Below are positions 7,554 through 16,304 of a stretch of DNA of 64,000 nt, piece by piece; the first letter of the stretch is position 1, and the number at the start of each line of letters is the position of its first letter. The stretch covers positions 1 through 64,000 of the forward strand of contig JAKFDI010000080.1 in assembly GCA_036676235.1 (NCBI GenBank), read 5' to 3'. This DNA is from JAKFDI01 sp036676235 (GTDB lineage: Bacteria; Pseudomonadota; Gammaproteobacteria; Burkholderiales; Burkholderiaceae_C). The position numbers and the translations under genes are program-made. The notes under the pieces were generated by a model that made no database searches, was not told the DNA's origin, and saw nothing but the letters and a program-made list of their open reading frames with translations.

Positions 7554-8381
7554 ATGACATCGCTTGCCATACGCCGCCTGCTCGTCGACCTGAAGACGCC
7601 GTTCGCGCGTCACTGGAACGGCGGCGACGCCTTTCGCACCGCGCTGTTCAACGCCTTGTCGATGAGCTTTCCGGTGGGCGAGCAGTTCTTCATCGACTCG
7701 GTGCGGCTCGGGATGAAGCAACTGCCCGAGGCCGAGCGCACGCGCTTCGAGCCGGAAGTGCAGGGCTTCATCGGCCAGGAAGCCACGCACCGGCGCATCC
7801 ACGCGCTCTTCAACGACCAGCTCGCGGCGCAGGGCCATGTCAACGCCTGGGAGCAGCGCGTCAGGCAGCGCCTCATGAAGCTCGAAGGCGTGGAGCCCAG
7901 GCATTGGGTGGGCATCACCGCCGCCACCGAGCACTTCACCGCCATCCTCGCCGAGCACCTGCTCGAACACCCAAGCACGATGGCCGGCGCCGAGCCGCGC
8001 CTGCAGACGATGTGGCTGTGGCATTCGGCCGAAGAGTCCGAGCACCGCAGCACCGCCTTCGACCTGTACCGCGCACTCGGCGGCAACGAGCGCTGGCGCC
8101 GCCGCTGGTTCTTCGTGGTGAGCTTCAACTTCGTCGTCGACGTGCTGCGCCAGACGGCGCGCAATCTTCAGCACGACGGCGAACTGTGGAAGTGGCGCAC
8201 CTGGCGCAGTGGCGCCAGCTTCTTCTTCGGGCGCGAAGGCTTGGTGCGCTGCAGCTTCGGCGCCTGGCGCGCGTACCTGCGTGCCGACTTCCATCCGTCG
8301 AAGCAGGGCGGCGAACGCGGCCTGCAGTGGCTGCGGGCGAACGACCGCGAGTTCACGGTGGTGGGCGCTGCGGCCGGCTGA
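7554..8381 (+). CDS. Predicted metal-dependent hydrolase, ferritin-like (PF10118-type)
   Basis: A 275-residue, mainly helical protein of the family annotated as predicted metal-dependent hydrolase. Possible metal ligands follow a di-metal four-helix pattern: E43, E76-x2-H79 (GQEATHRRIH), E126-H127 (ATEHFTA) and E161-x2-H164 (AEESEHRS). A hydrophobic, Trp/Phe-rich segment near 182-200 may contact the membrane. The reaction is not established. The ATG at 7554 lies after the operator-promoter region; an upstream extension in the same frame would run back through the operator into the regulator gene. It is likely controlled by the divergent TetR regulator. Confidence 0.65.
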   Translation: MTSLAIRRLLVDLKTPFARHWNGGDAFRTALFNALSMSFPVGEQFFIDSVRLGMKQLPEAERTRFEPEVQGFIGQEATHRRIHALFNDQLAAQGHVNAWEQRVRQRLMKLEGVEPRHWVGITAATEHFTAILAEHLLEHPSTMAGAEPRLQTMWLWHSAEESEHRSTAFDLYRALGGNERWRRRWFFVVSFNFVVDVLRQTARNLQHDGELWKWRTWRSGASFFFGREGLVRCSFGAWRAYLRADFHPSKQGGERGLQWLRANDREFTVVGAAAG

Positions 8382-8446
8382 ACGCGGGCCGCGCGGGCGC
8401 GGCTGAGAGAATCCCGCCTTCGCGTGATTCTCGAAACCGGACCCAC

Positions 8447-9688
8447 ATGAACATCCTCATCGCAGGCGGCGGCATCGGCGGGCTGACGCTCGCGCTCGCG
8501 CTGCACCAGCGCGGCATCGACTGCCGCGTCGTCGAGGCGGCGCCTGAACTCCGGCCGCTCGGCGTGGGCATCAACCTGCTGCCGCACGCGGTGAAAGAAC
8601 TCACCGAACTCGGCCTGCAGGACGAGCTGGCGCGTCTCGCCATCGAGACCGCCTCGCTCAGCTACTACAACAAGTTCGGCCAGACCATCTGGAGCGAGCT
8701 GCGCGGGCGCGCCGCGGGCTATCCGTGGCCGCAGTTCTCCATTCACCGCGGCGAGCTGCATCGGCTGCTGCTGGAAACGGTGAAGCAGCGCCTTGGTGTC
8801 GACCGCGTGATCACCGGCCATGCGCTCACGCGCTTCGGCGGTGAAGGCGGCCGGGCCCAGGCGCAGTTCGTGCGAGCGGGCGACGGCGCGCAGGTGCAGA
8901 TGGAAGCCGATGCGCTGGTGGCCGCCGACGGCATCCACTCCGCCGCGCGGCGCCAGATGTGGCCGAACGAAGGCCCGGCGCGCTACGGCCAGCGCGTGCT
9001 GTGGCGCGCCATCACCGAGGGTGAGCCCTTCGGCGACGGCCGCTCGATGTTCATGGCCGGCTACCAGGACGTGAAGTTCGTTGCCTACCCGATCTCGAAG
9101 AAGCACTTCGACGAAGGCCGTTCGCTCATCAACTGGATCGCCGAGCTGACGATCCCCGGCGACACGCCGCCGCGGCAGGACTGGAACCAGGAGGTCAGCG
9201 CGAGCCTGTTCGACAGCCACTTCGCGAGCTGGACCTGGCCGTGGATCGACATCCCCAAACTGATTCGTGGCGCGGGGACCATCTTCGAGTTCCCGCTGGT
9301 GGATCGCGATCCGCTGCCGCGTTGGCGCAGCGGGCGCGCCACGCTGCTGGGCGACGCGGCGCATCCGATGTACCCCATCGGCTCCAACGGCGCCTCGCAG
9401 GCCATCCTCGACGTGCGCGCACTTGCCGATGCGCTGGCCTCGCAGGCGAACATCGACGCCGCGCTCGAGGCCTACGAAGAAGAGCGCCGCCCGAAGACCG
9501 GCGCCATCGTGCTTGCGAACCGGCAGAACGGTCCCGAGCAGGTGATGCAGATCGCCGAGGAGCGTGCGCCGAACGGCTTCGCGCACGTCAACGACGTGAT
9601 TCCGCAGGAAGAGCTGGAAGGTATCTCGGCGCGCTACAAGCAGCTCGCGGGCTTCGACAAGTCGCAGTTGCAGAAGAAGGTCGGCTGA
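8447..9688 (+). CDS. FAD-dependent monooxygenase (PHBH/UbiH-like)
   Basis: A 413-residue group-A flavoprotein monooxygenase. GxGxxG at G7-G9-G12 (IAGGGIGG) begins the FAD fold, and the second FAD motif GDAAHPM has D303. The middle contains the DG motif, ADGIHSAAR. Such enzymes hydroxylate aromatic or polycyclic substrates using NAD(P)H and O2; the substrate is unknown. It follows the hydrolase gene by 65 bp in the same direction. Only six bases separate its stop from the stop of the converging XRE regulator, and there is no evident terminator. Confidence 0.8.
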   Translation: MNILIAGGGIGGLTLALALHQRGIDCRVVEAAPELRPLGVGINLLPHAVKELTELGLQDELARLAIETASLSYYNKFGQTIWSELRGRAAGYPWPQFSIHRGELHRLLLETVKQRLGVDRVITGHALTRFGGEGGRAQAQFVRAGDGAQVQMEADALVAADGIHSAARRQMWPNEGPARYGQRVLWRAITEGEPFGDGRSMFMAGYQDVKFVAYPISKKHFDEGRSLINWIAELTIPGDTPPRQDWNQEVSASLFDSHFASWTWPWIDIPKLIRGAGTIFEFPLVDRDPLPRWRSGRATLLGDAAHPMYPIGSNGASQAILDVRALADALASQANIDAALEAYEEERRPKTGAIVLANRQNGPEQVMQIAEERAPNGFAHVNDVIPQEELEGISARYKQLAGFDKSQLQKKVG

Positions 9689-9694
9689 CGCGGG

Positions 9695-10501
9695 TCAGTC
9701 GCCAGCGAGGCGGCGCAGCAAGGCGGCCGTGGCCGCATCGGCAGGGAAGAAGGTCTCCAGCGCCAGTTCGGCCAGCGTGATGTCCACCGGCGTGCCGAAC
9801 ACCGTGGTCGTGCCGATGAAGGACAGCACGCCGGCGTCGGTGCGCAGTTGCAGCGGCACGGCGAAGGCCGGCGGGGGCGGCGCGTCGCTCGGCTCGGCGT
9901 GCGGTGACGGAAACGCTTCGAGTTCGTGCAGCAGCTCCACCAGCACCGGATCGGCCGAGGCCGCAATTTGCTGACGCAGCCGCGCGAACACATGCTCGCG
10001 CCACTGCGCGAGGTTGACGATGCGTGGCGCAAGACCCGCCGGATGCAAGCTCAGGCGCAGCACGTTGATCGGCGGGGCGAGCATTGCCGCATCGAGCCCG
10101 GCCAGCAGCAGCGGCACGCTGCGGTTGTGCGCGAGCATGGTCCAGTGCCGGTCGATCGCCAGCGCGGGAAAGGGCTCATGGCCGCGCAGCACCAGATCCA
10201 CCGCCTCGCGTGCGGCGGCGAGCGACGGGTCGTCGAGCGCCCGCTCGCGGTACATCGGCGCGAAGCCCGCCGCGGTGAGCAGCGTGTTGCGCTCGCGCAG
10301 TGGCACTTGCAGCCTTTCGGCCAGGCGCATCAGCATCTCGCGGCTGGGTGAGGCGCGGCCGGTTTCGACATAGCTCAGGTGGCGGGTGGATACATCGGCC
10401 TCCACGGCGAGATCGAGCTGGCTGAGGCGGCGCCGCTGGCGCCAGTCGCGCAGCAAGGTGCCGACGTTGGGCATGGACGGGGCGGGCAGGGTGGCATGCA
10501 T
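9695..10501 (-). CDS. XRE-family regulator with MmyB-like ligand-binding domain
   Basis: A 268-residue regulator. An N-terminal helix-turn-helix (about 12-68: RRRLSQLDLA, then STRHLSYVETGRASPS) is followed by a PAS-like domain typical of MmyB/MLTR-type regulators, with the hallmark phrases FPALAIDRHWTMLAHN and NVLRLSLHPAGLAP. Such proteins often repress neighbouring oxidoreductase or membrane genes. An internal Met10 is an alternative start. The divergent neighbour is a small membrane protein, and a perfect palindrome stands 34 bp upstream of this start. The ligand is unknown. Confidence 0.85.
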   Translation of the reverse strand: MHATLPAPSMPNVGTLLRDWRQRRRLSQLDLAVEADVSTRHLSYVETGRASPSREMLMRLAERLQVPLRERNTLLTAAGFAPMYRERALDDPSLAAAREAVDLVLRGHEPFPALAIDRHWTMLAHNRSVPLLLAGLDAAMLAPPINVLRLSLHPAGLAPRIVNLAQWREHVFARLRQQIAASADPVLVELLHELEAFPSPHAEPSDAPPPPAFAVPLQLRTDAGVLSFIGTTTVFGTPVDITLAELALETFFPADAATAALLRRLAGD

Positions 10502-10534
10502 GGCGGCAACGATAGCGGGCGCGTTTGCCGCGCG

Positions 10535-10555
10535 CCATGACCTGCGAGGTCATGG
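10535..10555. promoter_or_regulatory. Palindromic operator of the XRE/MmyB-like regulator
   Basis: CCATGACCT (10535-10543), spacer GCG, AGGTCATGG (10547-10555): a perfect 9+9 bp inverted repeat in the region between the regulator and the divergent membrane-protein gene. Position and symmetry suggest autoregulation plus control of the neighbour. No experiment supports this from sequence alone. Confidence 0.65.
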
Positions 10556-10659
10556 ACGGCGCGACGCGGCGTGTCGAGGATGCGGCCATCGCAGCGGTCA
10601 TCGGTTCAACCGGCGGCCACGCGACACACGGTTCGTCAACCTTTGATAAGGAGCCCGTC

Positions 10660-11064
10660 ATGTCCATCGTCTCGATGTCCGTCTTTCTTCGTCGTGTGCT
10701 GCTGGCCGATGCCCTGGTGAGCGGCGCGGCCGGCGCGTTGATGCTGTTCGGCGCTGCCTTGCTCGCGCCGCTGCTGAACCTGCCGGTCGCGCTGCTCGTG
10801 CCGGCCGGCGCAGTGCTGGTGCTGTATGCCGGCGCGCTGGTGTGGCTGGCCCGCAAGCCGGCACTTCCGCGCGGCGCGGTGTGGGCGCTGATCGCGATCA
10901 ACGTGCTGTGGGCGATCGATTGCCTGTGGGTGTCGCTCGGCGGCGTGTTCGCGCCCACGCAGCTCGGCCATGCCTTCATCGGCGTGCAGATCGTGGCCGT
11001 GCTGCTCTTCGCAGACCTGCAATACATGGCGCTGCGCCAGCGTCACTCGCCGCAACAGGCGTAG
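10660..11064 (+). CDS. Small four-helix membrane protein
   Basis: A 134-residue integral membrane protein with four hydrophobic segments (about 12-36, 41-63, 72-92, 102-125) joined by short loops. I see no catalytic motif and do not recognise the family with confidence. TAAGGAG at 10647-10653 sets the ATG at 10660. It is divergent from the XRE/MmyB-like regulator and downstream of that regulator's palindrome, so it is the likely regulated gene. A strong hairpin follows its stop. Confidence 0.6.
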   Translation: MSIVSMSVFLRRVLLADALVSGAAGALMLFGAALLAPLLNLPVALLVPAGAVLVLYAGALVWLARKPALPRGAVWALIAINVLWAIDCLWVSLGGVFAPTQLGHAFIGVQIVAVLLFADLQYMALRQRHSPQQA

Positions 11065-11071
11065 CTGTATT

Positions 11072-11098
11072 GCCCCCTCTCCCAGAGGGAGAGGGGGC
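11072..11098. repeat. CTCTCCC-type hairpin repeat, possible terminator
   Basis: GCCCCCTCTCCC (11072-11083), loop AGA, GGGAGAGGGGGC (11087-11098): a perfect 12-bp stem directly after the four-helix membrane gene. It belongs to the same intergenic repeat type as the paired copies at 62345-62451. No T-run follows on the plus strand. Confidence 0.6.
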
Positions 11099-11147
11099 CA
11101 TTCGGGCTGATGGGATCGGCACAGGCGCTGCTATCGTCGCCGCCGTG

Positions 11148-11864
11148 ATGCCTGCCACGCCCCGCTTCGACCGCCTCGACGCCCTTCGCGGCTTCGCCAT
11201 CGTCTGGATGGCGGTCTTCCATTTCAACTTCGACCTCGCCACCCTGAAGTTCACGCAGCAGAACTTCTACGCTGACCCGTTCTGGACGATCCAGCGAACC
11301 TGCATCGTCAGCCTGTTCCTCTTCTGTGTCGGCTTCGGCCAGGCCGTTGCCGTCGTGCAGGGCCAGCGTTGGAGCCGGTTCTGGAAGCGCTGGGCGCAGG
11401 TCGCGGGCTGCGCGCTGCTGGTGAGCGCCGGTTCGGCACTGATGTTTCCGCGCAGCTGGATCAGCTTCGGCGTGCTGCATGCCATCGCCGTGATGCTGAT
11501 CGTGTTGCGGCTCACTGGCGGTGCGGGCCGCTGGTTGTGGATTGCCGGGCTGGTGGCGCTGCTGCTGCCGCAGTTCGTGCAGCACCCGTTCTTCGATACG
11601 CGGTTCACCAACTGGATCGGGCTGGTCACGCGCAAGCCGATCACCGAGGACTTCGTGCCGCTGCTGCCGTGGCTGGGTGTGGCGTGGTGGGGCATGGCGG
11701 CGGGGCAGTGGGTGCTGCGGCGGCGAGCGGCGTGGGTCACCGGCTCGATGCCTTCGGCGCTGAACCCGCTCGCCGTTCTCGGCCGCTGGAGCTTGAGCTT
11801 CTACATGGTTCATCAGCCGGTGCTGATCGGGCTGCTGCTTGGCGTGCGCTGGCTGTCTGCATGA
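11148..11864 (+). CDS. DUF1624-type membrane protein (heparan-alpha-glucosaminide N-acetyltransferase-like)
   Basis: A 238-residue polytopic membrane protein with about seven hydrophobic segments. Its opening, RFDRLDALRGFAIVWMAVFH, is characteristic of the DUF1624/YeiB/HGSNAT-like acyltransferase superfamily, with the RG and the downstream His as likely key residues. The ending WSLSFYMVHQPVLIG also fits. Relatives move acetyl or other acyl groups across or at the membrane; the acceptor here is unknown. The ATG at 11148 has an in-frame GTG three bases upstream, which is also possible. rlmB follows after 22 bp. Confidence 0.7.
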   Translation: MPATPRFDRLDALRGFAIVWMAVFHFNFDLATLKFTQQNFYADPFWTIQRTCIVSLFLFCVGFGQAVAVVQGQRWSRFWKRWAQVAGCALLVSAGSALMFPRSWISFGVLHAIAVMLIVLRLTGGAGRWLWIAGLVALLLPQFVQHPFFDTRFTNWIGLVTRKPITEDFVPLLPWLGVAWWGMAAGQWVLRRRAAWVTGSMPSALNPLAVLGRWSLSFYMVHQPVLIGLLLGVRWLSA

Positions 11865-11886
11865 GCGCTCGCACTACCATCGTGCG

Positions 11887-12621
11887 ATGAGCAACAAGAT
11901 CCTGTTCGGCTTTCATGCCGTCACCGTGCGGCTGAAGACGGCGCCCAAGTCCGTCATCGAAATCCACGTCGACACCACCCGCCGCGACCAGCGCATGCGC
12001 CAGTTCGTCGAGCGAGCACGCGAGGCCGGCGCGAAGCTCGTCGACAGTGACGACGAGCGCCTGCAGAAGATGTGTGGCACGCATCGCCACCAGGGCGTCG
12101 TCGCGCGGGTGGAGGCGATGGCCGCCAGCCATTCGCTGGACGACACGCTGGACGCGGTGGAAGGCCCGCCGCTGCTGCTGGTGCTCGACGGCATCACCGA
12201 CCCGCACAACCTCGGCGCCTGCCTGCGCGTGGCCGACGGCGCCGGCGCGCATGCGGTGATTGCGCCCAAGGACCATGCGGTGGGCATCAACGCCACCGTC
12301 TCCAAGGTGGCGAGCGGCGCGGCCGATACGGTGCCGTACTTCATGGTCACCAACCTCGCGCGCACCCTGAACGAGTTGAAGGAACGCGACATCCGCGTCA
12401 TCGGTACTTCCGACGACGCGCAGCAATCGCTGTACGACCTGGACCTGCGCGGCCCCGTCGCCCTGGTGCTCGGTGCCGAAGGCGCGGGCATGCGCCAGCT
12501 CACCGGCCGCACCTGCGACGAGCTCGTGCGGCTGCCGATGAAGGGCGCGGTCGAGAGCCTGAACGTGTCGGTGGCCTCGGGCGTCTGCCTGTACGAGGCG
12601 CTGCGCCAGCGCGGGGGCTGA
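11887..12621 (+). CDS. rlmB: 23S rRNA (guanosine-2'-O-)-methyltransferase RlmB (TrmH family)
   Basis: A 244-residue SPOUT methyltransferase. An N-terminal substrate-binding domain (about 1-80) is followed by the knotted SpoU domain with motif 1 (DGITDPHNLGACLR), motif 2 (ALVLGAEGAGMRQL) and motif 3 (MKGAVESLNVSVASGVCLYE). RlmB methylates G2251 of 23S rRNA in Escherichia coli. The length matches the family. The ATG at 11887 was chosen because the family begins with the phrase KILFGFHAV. It is followed by upp after 69 bp. Confidence 0.88.
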   Translation: MSNKILFGFHAVTVRLKTAPKSVIEIHVDTTRRDQRMRQFVERAREAGAKLVDSDDERLQKMCGTHRHQGVVARVEAMAASHSLDDTLDAVEGPPLLLVLDGITDPHNLGACLRVADGAGAHAVIAPKDHAVGINATVSKVASGAADTVPYFMVTNLARTLNELKERDIRVIGTSDDAQQSLYDLDLRGPVALVLGAEGAGMRQLTGRTCDELVRLPMKGAVESLNVSVASGVCLYEALRQRGG

Positions 12622-12690
12622 CCGGTTCGTCGCCGGGGCCAATAGGACTTGTCGCTCTACACTGATCCGTCGTCTCCTGCTGCCACTCCC

Positions 12691-13329
12691 ATGCCCGTCA
12701 CCGCCGTCACCCACCCGCTTGTGCGCCACAAGGTCGGGCTCCTGCGCGAGCACGACATCTCCACCAAGAAGTTTCGCGAGATCACGAACGAACTCGCGCG
12801 CCTGCTGGCCTATGAGGCCACGGCCGACTTTCCGCTGGAGACGCACACCGTGCAGGCCTGGAGCGGCCCGGCCGAGGTGGAGCGCATCAGCGGGCGCAAG
12901 GTCACGGTGGTGCCCATCCTGCGTGCCGGCATCGGCATGCTCGATGGCGTGCTCGACATGGTGCCGAACGCCAAGATCAGCGTCGTGGGCCTCAGCCGCA
13001 ATCACGAGACGCTGCAGCCGGAGAGCTACTTCGAGCGCTTCGTCGGCCACCTGGACGAACGCACGGCGCTCATCGTCGACCCGATGCTGGCTACCGCCGG
13101 CTCGATGATCGCCACCATCGACCTGCTCAAACGCAATGGCTGCCACGACATCCGCGCGCTGGTACTGGTGGCGGCGCCCGAAGGCGCGGCGGCGCTTGCC
13201 AAAGCGCACCCGGATGTGCGCTGCTGGACAGCGGCGATCGACAGCCACCTCAACGAGGTCGGCTACATCATTCCGGGACTCGGCGATGCCGGCGACAAGA
13301 TCTTTGGCACGAAGCTGGATGAGGTCTGA
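12691..13329 (+). CDS. upp: Uracil phosphoribosyltransferase
   Basis: A 212-residue salvage enzyme that makes UMP from uracil and PRPP in the cytoplasm. The N-terminus HPLVRHKVGLLREHDISTKK is highly typical. VVPILRAGIGMLDG and the PRPP loop IVDPMLATAGSM (about 126-137) are intact, and the C-terminal uracil-binding segment YIIPGLGDAGDKIFGT is present. The ATG at 12691 gives the usual family start (MPV-x-V-x-HPLV); a TTG 42 bases upstream is in frame but less likely. Confidence 0.95.
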   Translation: MPVTAVTHPLVRHKVGLLREHDISTKKFREITNELARLLAYEATADFPLETHTVQAWSGPAEVERISGRKVTVVPILRAGIGMLDGVLDMVPNAKISVVGLSRNHETLQPESYFERFVGHLDERTALIVDPMLATAGSMIATIDLLKRNGCHDIRALVLVAAPEGAAALAKAHPDVRCWTAAIDSHLNEVGYIIPGLGDAGDKIFGTKLDEV

Positions 13330-13504
13330 CCGGCGCGCCCCGTGCGCAACCGGATGCATCGGCTCGCGTCGCCCGTGTGGCGCGGGTTTGCGGTGAACGA
13401 CGCCGCGCGGCGGCTCGCCGGTTAGCGGCGCCTTACAAAATCGTCATGGCCGCGTCACGGCAAGCCCCGACACTGCAGCCTTTCCGGCCTGAAAGGAGTT
13501 CGTC

Positions 13505-13963
13505 ATGCCGCGCCCATTTCGTTTCTGGATGACCGGCTGCGTGGCCGTGGTGCTGGCCGCCGTCGGCGGCACGCGCGTGGTGGCTGCCGAGCGCAGCCTG
13601 CAGTCCACCAGCAGCCGCTACGGTGTGGTGGAGACGGTCGAGCGCATCGAGGCTTGTGCGCGCCAGCACGGGCTGGGCGTCTTCGCCCGCATGGCCGAGC
13701 CCGCCAGCGCCTCGACGATCGCGCCCGAGTTCTCGCGCGGGCAGCAGGCGGTGATCGTCTTCGCCTGCGGCCAGGGCGGCACACCGGTGCTGATGACCAC
13801 GGCCGACGGGCGGCCCGATCTTGCGCTGATGCTCTACGTGCGCGACGGGCCGTCAGGCGGGGTGGAAGTGCTGATGCCGAACGAGGACTGGAGCGGCCTG
13901 CCACCGGACGTGGCGCACGACGTGGCCGAACTGCCGCGCGTGGTGGCCGAGGCGCTGGCTTGA
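13505..13963 (+). CDS. Exported DUF302-like protein
   Basis: A 152-residue protein with a signal peptide (about 1-27), then a region resembling DUF302 (TT1751-like fold): ERIEACARQHGLGVFARM, QQAVIVFACGQGGTPVLMTT and PDLALMLYVRD. The function of the family is not established. GAAAGGAG at about 13490-13497 gives a strong ribosome-binding site. No operon partner is evident: the next gene converges on it. The 175 bp before it holds no recognised element. Confidence 0.6.
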   Translation: MPRPFRFWMTGCVAVVLAAVGGTRVVAAERSLQSTSSRYGVVETVERIEACARQHGLGVFARMAEPASASTIAPEFSRGQQAVIVFACGQGGTPVLMTTADGRPDLALMLYVRDGPSGGVEVLMPNEDWSGLPPDVAHDVAELPRVVAEALA

Positions 13964-13989
13964 CGAAGCGTTGACCTGATAGTCGGCGC

Positions 13990-15180
13990 TCAGTCGCCGC
14001 GGCGTGAATGCCGCTCGACCCACACGCTCACGGCGATGCCGACGACGATCCACGCGAGTCCGACCCAGTTCAGCGGCCCGTAGCCGCCCTGCGCCACGAT
14101 CCATCCGCCGCTGCCGGCACCCGCCGCCTGGCCGAGGTAGATCGCCGAGCTGTTCAGCGCCATCAGCGCGGGTGCCAGCGCTGGCGCCTCGTGGCCGAGC
14201 CGGGCCTGCTGCGCCGAGTTGCCCGCAAAGCAGGCGAAGGCCCAGGGGATCACCACGATCGCCATCACCAGGAGGCTCTCGGCCAGCGGCCACAGCAGCA
14301 GGCTGAAGCCGATCATCGCCACCGCCGCGGTGGCCGCGCGGCCGGGGCCGATGCGGTCGACGTAGCGGCTGAGCAGCACGTTGCCGATGACGCCGAAGGC
14401 GCCGTACCACGCGAACATCAGGCCGACTTCCGTGGCACTGGCGCCGAAGATGTCGCGGTAATAGGGCGCGAAGTAGGAGAAGAGCGTGAACTGCCCGGCG
14501 CTCATGAGCGCCGTGACCGCGACCATCGGCATCAGCACCGGGTCGGTGAACACCTTCTTCCACGAGGCGAGCGAGAGCGCGGGCGGGCGCACGCCGTCGG
14601 GCAGCGCGGTGTACACCCAGCCCGCACCGGCGATGGACAGCAGCGCCACGGCCGAGAAAGCGATCCGCCAGTCGAAGGTATCGCCCAGCCACGCGGCCAT
14701 CGGCATGCCGAACACCGAGGCGAGCGACCAGCCGAGGAAGATGAAGGTGATGGAGCGCCCACGCTCCGCCGGCGGTGCGACGGCACCCACCGCGGCCGCA
14801 GCCTGCGGGGTGAAGATCGCTGCGCCCAGCACCGTCACCGCGCGCACCGGCCAGAGCGCCGCATATGAGGGCATCAGCGCGCACAGCAGATGACCGATGC
14901 CGAACCACAGCAGCGAGTAGGCGAGCAGCCGGCGCCGGTCGAAACCCGCCACCCAGCCGGCCAGCAGCGGTGCGCCGACACACATCACCGCGGCGGAAAT
15001 CGTGATGAGCTGTCCGGCCAGCGCCACCGAGACCTGCAGCCCGCGGCTGATGTCGTTCAGCGCCCCGGCGGTGACCATCACGCCGCAGCCGATGGCGAAG
15101 TTGCCGAAGAGCAGCGACCAGCGGGCGCCTGCCAGTGCGCGGTGGCTCGTGGCCGCCGCGCCGGCTTGCGCAGGGCTCAC
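13990..15180 (-). CDS. MFS transporter (AraJ/efflux-like)
   Basis: A 396-residue major facilitator with twelve hydrophobic segments in two halves. The motif-A-like loop is GWVAGFDRRRLL (about residues 63-74). The second half begins near the long central loop after VYTALPDG. It resembles bacterial sugar or drug efflux permeases of the AraJ/YdhP type, but the substrate is unknown. It starts with GTG, overlapping the upstream dehydrogenase stop codon by four bases (GTGA), so the two genes are translated together. The permease may export or import the 2-hydroxyacid partner's substrate or product (inference). Confidence 0.8.
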   Translation of the reverse strand: MSPAQAGAAATSHRALAGARWSLLFGNFAIGCGVMVTAGALNDISRGLQVSVALAGQLITISAAVMCVGAPLLAGWVAGFDRRRLLAYSLLWFGIGHLLCALMPSYAALWPVRAVTVLGAAIFTPQAAAAVGAVAPPAERGRSITFIFLGWSLASVFGMPMAAWLGDTFDWRIAFSAVALLSIAGAGWVYTALPDGVRPPALSLASWKKVFTDPVLMPMVAVTALMSAGQFTLFSYFAPYYRDIFGASATEVGLMFAWYGAFGVIGNVLLSRYVDRIGPGRAATAAVAMIGFSLLLWPLAESLLVMAIVVIPWAFACFAGNSAQQARLGHEAPALAPALMALNSSAIYLGQAAGAGSGGWIVAQGGYGPLNWVGLAWIVVGIAVSVWVERHSRRGD

Positions 15181-16184
15181 CGCAACACCTTCAACGCATC
15201 GGGGTTGACGATGTTCGTCGGCGTGCCGTTGATGAAGTTGACGACGTTGTCGAACGCCGCGCTGAAGTACAGCTCGTAGCTGTCCTGCTCCACATAGCCG
15301 ATGTGCGGCGTGCACACCGCGTTCTCGAGGCGCAGCAGCGGGTGGCCCTGCAGGATGGGCTCGCTCTCGAACACGTCGATCGCCGCCATGCCGGGGCGCC
15401 CGCGGTTGAGCGCCGAGACCAGCGCGTTCTCCTCGATCAACTCGGCGCGCGAGGTGTTCACCAGCAGCGCGGTCGGCTTCATGCGCGACAGCGACTCGAG
15501 CGTGACGACGCCGCGCGTGGTGTCGGTCAGGCGCAGGTGCAGCGACAGCACGTCGCAGGCCGCGAAGAATTCTTCGCAGCTCGGCGCGGCGATGAAGCCG
15601 TCTTCGACGGCCTTGGTGCGCGCCGACTCGCTGCCCCACACCATCACCTGCATGCCGAAGGCGCGGGCATAGCCGGCCACCAACTGGCCGATGCGGCCGT
15701 AGCCCCACAAGCCGAGCGTCTTGCCTTGCAGCAGCATGCCGAGGCCGAAGTTGGTCGGCATCGACGCCGACTTCAGGCCCGACTGCTGCCACGCGCCGTG
15801 CTTGAGCGTGCCGATGTACTGCGGCAGGCGGCGCATCGAGGCCATGATCAACGCCCAGGTCAGCTCGGCCGGCGCCACCGGCGAGCCCACGCCTTCCGCC
15901 ACGGCGATGCCCTGGCGCGTGCAGGCGTCCACGTCGATGTGCGGACCGACGCGCCCGGTCTGGGCGATCAGCTTGAGCTTGGGCAGCTTCTCGATCAATT
16001 GCCGCGGGAACTGCGTGCGCTCGCGGATCGGCACCAGCACCTCCGCGTCGCGCAGGCGCACCGACAACTGGCCGATGCCCTTGACGGTGTTGGTGAAGAC
16101 CTTGGCGTTCAGGGACTCCAGCTTGGTGGCGCAGCGCAGCTTGCGCACGGCGTCCTGATAGTCGTCGAGGATGATGATGTTCAC
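15177..16184 (-). CDS. D-2-hydroxyacid dehydrogenase
   Basis: A 335-residue NAD(P)-dependent dehydrogenase of the D-isomer-specific family. The Rossmann motif is LWGYGRIGQLVAGYARAFG. The catalytic triad appears as Arg in NTSRAELIEENAL, Glu in DVFESEPI and His in CTPHIGYVEQ. The substrate (glycerate, phosphoglycerate, lactate-like) cannot be fixed. The GTG at 16184 begins with the typical MNIIILDDYQD; an ATG at 16217 would add eleven residues, and neither has a strong ribosome-binding site. It is coupled to the MFS gene and divergent from the DUF1993 gene across 120 bp. Confidence 0.85.
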   Translation of the reverse strand: MNIIILDDYQDAVRKLRCATKLESLNAKVFTNTVKGIGQLSVRLRDAEVLVPIRERTQFPRQLIEKLPKLKLIAQTGRVGPHIDVDACTRQGIAVAEGVGSPVAPAELTWALIMASMRRLPQYIGTLKHGAWQQSGLKSASMPTNFGLGMLLQGKTLGLWGYGRIGQLVAGYARAFGMQVMVWGSESARTKAVEDGFIAAPSCEEFFAACDVLSLHLRLTDTTRGVVTLESLSRMKPTALLVNTSRAELIEENALVSALNRGRPGMAAIDVFESEPILQGHPLLRLENAVCTPHIGYVEQDSYELYFSAAFDNVVNFINGTPTNIVNPDALKVLR

Positions 16185-16304
16185 CCGGCGGCATTGTGCC
16201 CCGTTGATCCAGCCCATGCAGTGCCCGGGGCGCCGAAGTAGCATGCGGGCTCGCTGCGTTTTCTCACACTTTTTCCACGCTTGCCTGACACCCCCGGAGC
16301 CTTC

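Noticed and set aside
12649..12690. A TTG start for upp 14 codons upstream.
   Set aside because: The family begins at the ATG at 12691 and the extra residues have no counterpart in known UPRTases.
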